Shown piece after piece: positions 1-4,972 of a stretch of 6,675 bases of DNA (positions are counted from its first letter, which is position 1; each line of letters starts with the position of its first letter). The stretch covers positions 1,405 to 8,079 of the forward strand of contig DFYR01000022.1 of the NCBI GenBank assembly GCA_002383375.1, in the 5' to 3' direction. The position numbers and the translations under genes are program-made. The notes under the pieces are model-generated. The model did no database searches and had not been told where the DNA came from. It saw only the letters and a list, made by a program, of their open reading frames with translations. The stretch is from Spirochaetaceae bacterium UBA4077. GTDB lineage: Bacteria > Spirochaetota > Spirochaetia > Treponematales > Rectinemataceae.

Positions 1-788
1 GCCTTCTGGATGTCCTCGGGGAAGGACTTCCATACCTTGGCGTTCACCACAAAGACCAGGGGATCGAGCACGTAGCCCCAGTTGGTAAGGTATTTGTGGA
101 ATTCCCAGATCTTTACCACGGTGAGCACCGACTTGGGGTTCTCCTGTCCGTCGACGACGCCCTGCTGGAACGCGGTTACAGCGTCTGCCCAGGACATCAT
201 GGTGGCATCTGCGCCGAGGGCCCTGAACATGTCGATGAAGATCGGCGAACCGACGGCGCGGAACTTGAGTCCCTTCATGTCGTCGGGGGTCTTGATCTCC
301 TTCTTGGAGTTGGTGATCTGCCTGAAGCCGTTCTCTCCCCAGGCCAGGAACTTAATGCCGCCCTTCTCCATCGCATCAATGACCATCTGGCCTGACTTTC
401 CGTTCTCGATTTTGTCCACAGCGTCATAGCTGGGCATAAAGAAGGGAAGGTTGAAGAGGTTGAGGGCAGGGATAGTGGCGGATGCATTGATTGTCGACTC
501 TACTGCGAAGTCGATTGCGCCGTCCGCGACAGCCTGAAACCAGTTGGTCTGCTTGCCGGCTAGCAGCGAAGACCCGAAATAGGGCTTCACGTTGACTTTG
601 CCGCCGGTCTTTTCCTTGACGAGATCAGCCCAGCGCTGCGCTCCAATGCCCCAGTCATAGAGCGGACCGACGTTAACCTGCATCGTGTACTCCGCCTTGG
701 GCTTAAAATCCGCGGCGAAGGCCTGGGTCGCCAGTAGGGCGAAAACCAGGGATAATCCAAGAACCAGGATTCTCTGCGAACGTTTCAT
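1..788 (-). CDS. dctP: TRAP transporter substrate-binding protein, DctP family (partial, C-terminus beyond window)
   Basis: Periplasmic solute-binding component of a TRAP transporter. It captures a small organic acid and hands it to the DctQ/DctM membrane subunits, which would lie further left, outside the window. The 262 visible residues begin with a clear signal peptide: basic MKRSQR, a hydrophobic stretch at residues 7-20, and an AFA cleavage site after residue 25. The DctP fold follows: FGSSLLAGKQ at 71-80, NLPFFMPSYDAV near 113-124, and ENGFRQITNSKKEIKTPDDM at 152-171. Then come the family signatures GLKFRAVGSP (173-182) and DAVTAFQQGVVDGQENP (202-218). By family analogy (SiaP), Arg156 and Arg177 are the likely carboxylate-binding residues, with Arg177 the key one. 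The start ATG has AGGAGG five bases upstream (plus-strand 794-799). The family usually runs about 330 residues, so roughly 70 are missing. Family assignment is firm; the ligand is unknown. Confidence 0.95.
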   Translation of the reverse strand, partial: MKRSQRILVLGLSLVFALLATQAFAADFKPKAEYTMQVNVGPLYDWGIGAQRWADLVKEKTGGKVNVKPYFGSSLLAGKQTNWFQAVADGAIDFAVESTINASATIPALNLFNLPFFMPSYDAVDKIENGKSGQMVIDAMEKGGIKFLAWGENGFRQITNSKKEIKTPDDMKGLKFRAVGSPIFIDMFRALGADATMMSWADAVTAFQQGVVDGQENPKSVLTVVKIWEFHKYLTNWGYVLDPLVFVVNAKVWKSFPEDIQK

Positions 789-806
789 TGTCGCCTCCTG
801 AAAATG

Positions 807-835
807 ATTATAGTACCGCTCTAGGCTCTTGTCAA
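807..835 (-). promoter_or_regulatory. Perfect-consensus sigma-70 promoter for dctP
   Basis: Read on the minus strand, TTGACA (835-830) and TATAAT (812-807) are separated by exactly 17 bp, matching consensus at all 12 positions. Transcription would start near 800, so the dctP leader would be only about 12 nt and would begin almost at the AGGAGG ribosome binding site. Confidence 0.85.
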
Positions 836-842
836 AAAGAGC
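825..842. promoter_or_regulatory. Inverted repeat bracketing the dctP -35 box (possible operator)
   Basis: GCTCTT (825-830) and AAGAGC (837-842) form a perfect 6-bp inverted repeat with a 6-bp spacer. The -35 hexamer (830-835) lies inside it, so a protein bound here would block RNA polymerase. No regulator is visible in the window, and a 6-bp repeat can arise by chance. Confidence 0.35.
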
Positions 843-946
843 TTTGTACGAGCATAAACCTACCATGAATATGTATGCAAATAATGTGCCTTTTTAGGTA
901 TAAATCCTTTTTAAAATAAAAAAACATCCAATCATGGTGATAAGTG

Positions 947-971
947 ATCGAAGCGAAAGCACTTTCTCGAT
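947..971. repeat. Interrupted palindrome, possible operator
   Basis: GAAAG (955-959) and CTTTC (962-966) are separated by two bases. They are flanked by ATCGA (947-951) on the left and TCGAT (967-971) on the right, with three unpaired bases (AGC, 952-954) on the left side only. Ten base pairs of dyad symmetry in 25 bp, midway between two divergent operons, fits a binding site for a dimeric regulator. There is no T-tract on either side, so it is not a terminator. Confidence 0.4.
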
Positions 972-1104
972 AGGCTGGAATCTGGCGGCCAACTTGAGCT
1001 TAGTCCTTGAACTCCTGGATTGTGTATGAAAAAAGCAGGCTCGCGGAGCTTTATGCCCTTCACTGTTCAATTTCGTTACAGATAAGGATTGTTTTTGTTC
1101 CGGA

Positions 1105-1133
1105 TTGAAGCATCGCCTTCATGGTAGTTTTAT
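1105..1133 (+). promoter_or_regulatory. Weak candidate promoter for the hydroxylase operon
   Basis: TTGAAG (1105-1110) and TTTTAT (1128-1133) are 17 bp apart and each matches consensus at four of six positions. Start of transcription would fall near 1140, leaving a leader of about 50 nt. An alternative is TTCACT (1060-1065) with GATAAG (1082-1087), spacing 16. Neither is decisive; a weak promoter would be consistent with activator-dependent expression. Confidence 0.25.
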
Positions 1134-1181
1134 CGCAAGGTTTTTATTGCGGCCGCGTTAATGGCAGGGTAGACTCCAGGC

Positions 1182-1187
1182 AAGGAG
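1182..1187 (+). promoter_or_regulatory. Ribosome binding site that decides the FAD-subunit start
   Basis: AAGGAG sits five bases before the ATG at 1193 and two bases before the adjacent in-frame ATG at 1190. The spacing favours 1193. The upstream in-frame ATG at 1121 has no comparable site. Confidence 0.75.
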
Positions 1188-1192
1188 CGATG

Positions 1193-1981
1193 ATGGAGAT
1201 ATCATGCTATCACCGGCCCAGGAGCTTGGAAGAAGCCTATGACCTCGTGGTCGGACAGGGAGCCTATCCTCTGGCTGGAGGAGCTTGGACCTTGATAAGT
1301 AGAAAAAACTTGTCTTCGGCGGCAGATCTATCAGACTTAGGGCTTCGCTATATCAAGATCGAAGGGGAGTACATCGCTCTAGGCGCCATGGCCACGGCGC
1401 GAGACCTAGAAACATCAAGTCTGTTGGCCGAAGCCTTTGGACCGCTTTTCTCGCAAGCCCTCAGAGGCATTGCCGGCATCCAGATCCGTACGATCGTCAC
1501 CGCAGGTGGGAGCGTAGCGGGACGCTACGGTTTTTCCGAGCTTCTAGTCGTTCTTCTGGCTCTTGATGCTTCTATAGTCTTTTATAAGGACAGGACGCAG
1601 TGCTTGGCTTCCTATCTGAATGCAGCGCCAGGTGCGCCATTTCTTATTGAGAAAATCATAATCCCTCGAAACGCCAAGGCAACCTACCAATGCATGCGCC
1701 AGACCGCCAATGACTTTCCCATTCTCTCCATCTGCGCTGCCCGTACCAGCGCCGGCTGGAGGATCTCCGTCGGGGCAAGGCCACAGGCGGCTGCCCTTTG
1801 TCCTCAGGCAGGGAGCTTCCTGAACAGCCTTGAGAATCCTGGCGAAGATGGTTCGAAGAGGGCTGGCCTAATAGCCGCCCAAGAGCTTTCTTTCGGCGAT
1901 GACCTGCGCGCCAGCGCCGAATACCGGCGCTCCATCTGTCCGGTGCTCGTAGCCAGGGCGATACGGGAGCTTTGCCTATGA
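1193..1981 (+). CDS. FAD-binding subunit of a xanthine dehydrogenase-family molybdenum hydroxylase (YgfM/CoxM-like)
   Basis: Medium subunit that carries FAD and passes electrons from the [2Fe-2S] subunit to the final acceptor. The 262-residue protein opens with the family pattern HRPRSLEEAYDLV (7-19). It continues with the flavin-binding loop LAGGAWTLI (27-35), usually AGGTDL or AGGHSL, and the second loop IRTIVTAGGSVAGR (98-111), usually TIGGN. It ends with a CO-dehydrogenase-flavoprotein-like C-terminal domain containing DDLRASAEYRRSICPVLVARAI. The length, the GGS in place of GGN, and LLVVLLALDASIVF after the second loop resemble E. coli YgfM more than canonical XdhB. It is first in a three-gene operon, and its TGA overlaps the next ATG by four bases. 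An alternative start one codon earlier (1190) is possible. Family firm; electron acceptor unknown. Confidence 0.88.
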   Translation: MEISCYHRPRSLEEAYDLVVGQGAYPLAGGAWTLISRKNLSSAADLSDLGLRYIKIEGEYIALGAMATARDLETSSLLAEAFGPLFSQALRGIAGIQIRTIVTAGGSVAGRYGFSELLVVLLALDASIVFYKDRTQCLASYLNAAPGAPFLIEKIIIPRNAKATYQCMRQTANDFPILSICAARTSAGWRISVGARPQAAALCPQAGSFLNSLENPGEDGSKRAGLIAAQELSFGDDLRASAEYRRSICPVLVARAIRELCL

Positions 1982-2448
1982 CGCTTAGCTGCACGATCAA
2001 CAATAAGGCTGTTCGCCTTGAGTGCTCCCCCGGCGATGTCCTGGCTGATGTCCTGAGGGCCGCAGGCTACAAAGAAGTCAAGAAAGCCTGCGGTACCGGC
2101 AACTGCGGCCTCTGCACTATCCTCATGGACGGCCTGCCCGTGGCTTCCTGCTCGATATTCGCCGCCAGGGCCCAGGGAAAAACAATAACCACCATACAGG
2201 GGCTTAAGAAAGAAGCCACCGAACTGGCTGCTTTCATCGCCGCCGAGGGAGCCGAGCAGTGCGGTTACTGTTCGCCTGGTTTCGCGCTTATGGCGCTGGC
2301 AATGGTAAAAGAGTTTCGCGCCAGGGGAATGCAAAACTTCGACGAGGCTGAGGCCCGCCACTATCTGGCGGGGAATCTCTGCCGCTGCTCGGGCTACCAG
2401 GGTCAGATGAGGGCTCTGAAAAATTATTGGGAGTCCCGGAATGAGTAA
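1978..2448 (+). CDS. [2Fe-2S] subunit of a xanthine dehydrogenase-family molybdenum hydroxylase (CoxS/XdhC-type)
   Basis: Small iron-sulfur subunit that relays electrons from the molybdenum centre to FAD. The 156-residue protein carries both expected clusters. The N-terminal plant-ferredoxin-type cluster uses C38, C43, C46 and C58 (CGTGNCGLC, then C). The C-terminal helical cluster uses C95 and C98 (QCGYCSPG) with C135 and C137 (GNLCRCSGYQGQ). All eight ligands are present and the spacing is canonical, so it should be functional. Start choice: the ATG at 1978 overlaps the upstream stop as ATGA and has GGGAG (1965-1969) eight bases before it. An in-frame TTG at 1972 is less likely. The end overlaps the next gene by eight bases. 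Such coupling suggests translation in fixed ratio with its partner subunits. Confidence 0.96.
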   Translation: MTLSCTINNKAVRLECSPGDVLADVLRAAGYKEVKKACGTGNCGLCTILMDGLPVASCSIFAARAQGKTITTIQGLKKEATELAAFIAAEGAEQCGYCSPGFALMALAMVKEFRARGMQNFDEAEARHYLAGNLCRCSGYQGQMRALKNYWESRNE

Positions 2449-4771
2449 AACCTTCTCCGTGGTCAGCCACAGCCTGCCCAAGATCGACGCCTTGAGCCTC
2501 ATTCAGGGGAAGCCCGCCTATACCGATGACCTGGCCCCTGCGGACGCCCTGGTTGTCAAGCTGCTCCGCAGCCCCCATGCCTTCGCTAAGATCCTCTCCA
2601 TCGATAAAAGCCAAGCCCTTGCCCTGGAAGGAGTGGCCTGCGTACTCGACTGGAGGGATGTGCCTCGGATTCCCTACACCAGAGCCGGCCAGGGACACCC
2701 CGAGCCCAGTCCCCACGACCGGTTTATCCTTGACCGTTACGTGCGCTTCGTGGGAGACGAAGTGGCTGTGGTCGCCGCTGAGTCCGAGGCTGTCGCCCTC
2801 AAGGCCCTCTCGCTCATAAAGGTGGAATACGAAATCCTCGAACCGCTTTTGGATTTTGAAGCCGCGGTTGACAATTCCCTTGTCATTCATCCGGAACCGG
2901 AGATCCACGACATGTTTCCCATCGGCTTCGAACCGAAGCGGAATATAGCCGCCTCCTATTCGATGGAACTGGGAGATATCGAGAAGGAACTGGCGTCCAG
3001 CGAAATTGTTCTTTCCAGGAGTTACAAGACCCAGTCCCAAGCCCATGTCGCCATGGAACCCCATGCCGCCTTCGCGTATTTGGATATTCACCAGCGTCTG
3101 GTGATCTATGCAAGCACCCAGAATCCTTTCCATACCAGGCGTCTTCTCGGACAAGCCCTCGGCCTGCCTCTTTCGCGTATCCGCGTGGTTAAGCCCCGGA
3201 TAGGCGGCGGCTTCGGGAGCAAGCAACAGGTCCATGTGGAGCCCTTCGTGAGTCTTGTCTGTCTTGCGACCGGTAGAGCCGCCCGCTGTTCCTTGAGCAG
3301 GAGGGAGGTTTTCGAAGCCACCTTCTGCAGGCATCAAATGCGCATCGATATGCGCATCGGCGCCGCCAGAAACGGCAAGATCAACGCGATCGACATGCAG
3401 GTGCTCTCCAATACCGGCGCTTATGGCGAGCACGCTCTTACCGTCTTTATGGTAGGCGGTTCCAAGACCCTTCCTTTATACAACAAGGTTAAGGCGGTCC
3501 GCTTTGGCGGCAAGGTTGTCTATACAAATACTCGCTCGGCAGGTGCCTTCCGGGGCTACGGAGCGATTCAAGGTAATTTTGCCCTGGAGTCGATGATCGA
3601 CGATCTGGCTAGTGCACTCAAGATGGATCCTGTCCAGCTGCGAATCCTCAATATGGTAAAGGAAGGCGAGAGCAGCGAGGTCTACCGGGTTATGGGCGAA
3701 GGCAGGGAAGGCGTCGACATGATCTTTGAGTCCTGCAAGCTGGATTACTGCGTTGCCCGGGGCTGTGAACTCATAGGCTGGGACAAGGAACCCCTTGCAC
3801 GGGAAGTAGCTCCTGGAAAAATCAGGGCTAAGGGTATGGCGATCGCCATGCAGGGTTCGGGCATTCCCCTGGTGGATATGGGATCTGCAAGCATGGAACT
3901 CCAGGACGGAGGCTGCTTCAAGCTTCGGATTGGAGCCACCGACCTAGGAACCGGAAGCGATACGATCCTAGCACAGATAGCCGCCGAAGCGCTGGGCGTT
4001 CCGCTTTCGTCGATCAACGTCTACGCATCGGACACCGACCATACGCCTTTCGATGTGGGCGCTTATGCTTCCAGTACGACTTACGTGTCAGGCAACGCGG
4101 TTCTCGCCGCAGCTAAAAAGATGAAAGCCGTGCTTATTAGTGCTGTCGCGCAACGTCACAACGTTTCTATTGACGATGTGCGATTCGATGGTGTCAATTT
4201 CTTTATGACTAATGGACGCTTCATCCAGGACCTGAATTCGCTGAGTCTTGACACCCTGTATCACGATGGTGAAAAAATGGCCACCCTCAACGCCACCGCT
4301 TCCTTCTCTGGCCAAAAGTCTCCGCCTCCCTATGTTGCCGGGTTTGTCGAAATAGAACTCGATTCGGAAACGGGGAAGATTGACGTTGTGCGATATGTAG
4401 CTGTGGTCGATTGTGGCGTGGCGATCAATCCCGCCCTGGCACGGATCCAGGTCGAAGGCGGCGTGCTGCAGGGAATCGGCATGGCGCTCTTCGAAAACGT
4501 CAAGTACGACGCCAAGGGCAGGCTCAAGACGAATAGCCTCAGAAGCTATACGATTCCTTCCCGAAAAGATATAGGCGCGATTGTTGTGGAATTCGCCGAG
4601 AGCTACGAACCCTCAGGTCCCTTTGGGGCAAAATCGGTGGCAGAGGTGAGCATCGACAGTCCTCCTGCGGCTATAGCCAACGCGATTTTCAACGCCGCGG
4701 GAATCCGTCTGACCGAAACTCCCTTTACGCCAGAGCGGGTTCTCAAAGCGCTGCAGGAGAGAAAAACCTGA
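2441..4771 (+). CDS. xdhA: Molybdopterin-binding catalytic subunit of a xanthine dehydrogenase-family hydroxylase
   Basis: Large subunit that binds molybdopterin cytosine dinucleotide and hydroxylates the substrate with water-derived oxygen. At 776 residues it is close to E. coli XdhA. An aldehyde-oxidase/xanthine-dehydrogenase a/b hammerhead domain covers about 15-133, and two cofactor-binding domains fill the rest. Visible motifs are ASTQNPF with Q227 (like bovine Gln767), RIGGGFGSKQ at 253-262, AFRGYG with R371 (like bovine Arg880), GATDLGTGSDT (498-508), DTDHTPFDVGAYASSTTYVSG (531-551), and GPFGAKSVAE with catalytic E735 (like bovine Glu1261). The bovine xanthine-orienting Glu802 position is Q262 here. 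GGGAG (2429-2433) precedes the ATG by seven bases, and translation is coupled to the upstream gene. No selenocysteine or frameshift is seen. The xdhA symbol reflects family likeness; xanthine as substrate is unproven. Confidence 0.93.
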   Translation: MSKTFSVVSHSLPKIDALSLIQGKPAYTDDLAPADALVVKLLRSPHAFAKILSIDKSQALALEGVACVLDWRDVPRIPYTRAGQGHPEPSPHDRFILDRYVRFVGDEVAVVAAESEAVALKALSLIKVEYEILEPLLDFEAAVDNSLVIHPEPEIHDMFPIGFEPKRNIAASYSMELGDIEKELASSEIVLSRSYKTQSQAHVAMEPHAAFAYLDIHQRLVIYASTQNPFHTRRLLGQALGLPLSRIRVVKPRIGGGFGSKQQVHVEPFVSLVCLATGRAARCSLSRREVFEATFCRHQMRIDMRIGAARNGKINAIDMQVLSNTGAYGEHALTVFMVGGSKTLPLYNKVKAVRFGGKVVYTNTRSAGAFRGYGAIQGNFALESMIDDLASALKMDPVQLRILNMVKEGESSEVYRVMGEGREGVDMIFESCKLDYCVARGCELIGWDKEPLAREVAPGKIRAKGMAIAMQGSGIPLVDMGSASMELQDGGCFKLRIGATDLGTGSDTILAQIAAEALGVPLSSINVYASDTDHTPFDVGAYASSTTYVSGNAVLAAAKKMKAVLISAVAQRHNVSIDDVRFDGVNFFMTNGRFIQDLNSLSLDTLYHDGEKMATLNATASFSGQKSPPPYVAGFVEIELDSETGKIDVVRYVAVVDCGVAINPALARIQVEGGVLQGIGMALFENVKYDAKGRLKTNSLRSYTIPSRKDIGAIVVEFAESYEPSGPFGAKSVAEVSIDSPPAAIANAIFNAAGIRLTETPFTPERVLKALQERKT

Positions 4772-4785
4772 ATCAACAACCTCGC

Positions 4786-4858
4786 AGAAAGCTGACGAGG
4801 TATGTTAGTTCTTTAAGGAATTGGATGAAATGCGTGTTTCATACCTACGCAGCTTTCT
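4786..4858. repeat. Long inverted repeat downstream of the hydroxylase operon
   Basis: Two 19-base arms (4786-4804 and 4840-4858) match as inverted repeats at 16 of 19 positions: AGAAAGCTG pairs with CAGCTTTCT and AGGTATG with CATACCT, split by a 3x3 mismatch. The spacer is 35 nt. It starts 14 bases after the xdhA stop. There is no T-tract after it, so it is not a standard rho-independent terminator, although the fold could protect the 3' end of the operon mRNA. Confidence 0.6.
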
Positions 4859-4894
4859 AGCAAGAAAAACGCAGTGAACTGCGGGGTATGAAAC
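4836..4894. repeat. Second, overlapping inverted repeat with nested hairpins
   Basis: GTTTCATACC (4836-4845) pairs perfectly with GGTATGAAAC (4885-4894), and inside that GCAG (4849-4852) pairs with CTGC (4879-4882). Between them is a small TTTCT/AGAAA hairpin (4854-4867). This pairing uses the same bases as the right arm of the 4786-4858 repeat, so the two structures exclude each other. A separate GCGGG/CCCGC pairing (4881-4885 with 4894-4898) is also possible. Confidence 0.55.
4865..4883 (-). terminator. Probable rho-independent terminator of the MFS gene
   Basis: Read on the minus strand, CGCAG (4883-4879), loop TTCA and CTGCG (4874-4870) are followed at once by TTTTT (4869-4865), then CTT. 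This is about 90 nt past the MFS stop codon. The stem is only five pairs, six if the loop closes to two bases, so termination may be partial. The larger GCGGG...CCCGC stem just before it could assist. Confidence 0.5.
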
Positions 4895-4920
4895 CCGCGT
4901 GCGAAACAAGGTTAGGTTTT

Positions 4921-4952
4921 TGTAGGTTTTTCCAACTTTATAGGTACCTACA
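4921..4952. repeat. Small inverted repeat containing a perfect 10-bp palindrome
   Basis: TGTAGGT (4921-4927) is the inverse of ACCTACA (4946-4952). The right part overlaps the palindrome TAGGTACCTA (4941-4950). AACAAGGTT also occurs as a direct repeat at 4905-4913 and 4952-4960. These sit just beyond the 3' end of the MFS gene and share the TAGGT/ACCTA word with the neighbouring repeats. Confidence 0.45.
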
Positions 4953-4972
4953 ACAAGGTTCGAGGAACATAC

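Larger units (their letters stand above)
789..1192. other. Divergent intergenic region between dctP and the molybdenum hydroxylase operon
   Basis: About 400 bp with no convincing gene on either strand. The left part holds the dctP ribosome binding site and promoter. An A/T-rich tract follows at about 895-927, then an operator-like palindrome at 947-971. The right part must hold the promoter of the plus-strand operon, but nothing there is close to consensus. The in-frame ATG at 1121 would extend the first operon gene by 24 residues. It lacks a ribosome binding site, and the extension (VVLSQGFYCGRVNGRVDSRQ) does not look like the family, so it is treated as untranslated. Confidence 0.7.

Noticed and set aside
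82..429. Plus-strand open frames of about 100 codons over dctP
   Set aside because: Opposite the conserved DctP sequence, with no family resemblance and no ribosome binding site.
1149..1156. GCGGCCGC 8-bp palindrome
   Set aside because: Simple GC-only palindrome (a NotI site) with no supporting context as an operator.
1121..1192. N-terminal extension of the FAD subunit from the ATG at 1121
   Set aside because: No ribosome binding site at 1121, while AAGGAG precedes 1193, and homologues begin close to the HRP-x-SLEEA motif.
1804..2502. Minus-strand open frame of 232 codons
   Set aside because: Antisense to the end of the FAD gene and the whole FeS gene, whose eight cluster cysteines are intact on the plus strand.
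2288..3433. Minus-strand open frame of 381 codons across the FeS and Mo subunit genes
   Set aside because: It lies opposite strongly conserved coding sequence, has low-complexity Pro/Ser/Gly/Asp-rich wording, no recognisable domain, and no ribosome binding site. It is a shadow of the GC-rich plus-strand genes.
4786..4898. CRISPR array
   Set aside because: The repeats are short, inverted and irregularly spaced, with no constant-length spacers.
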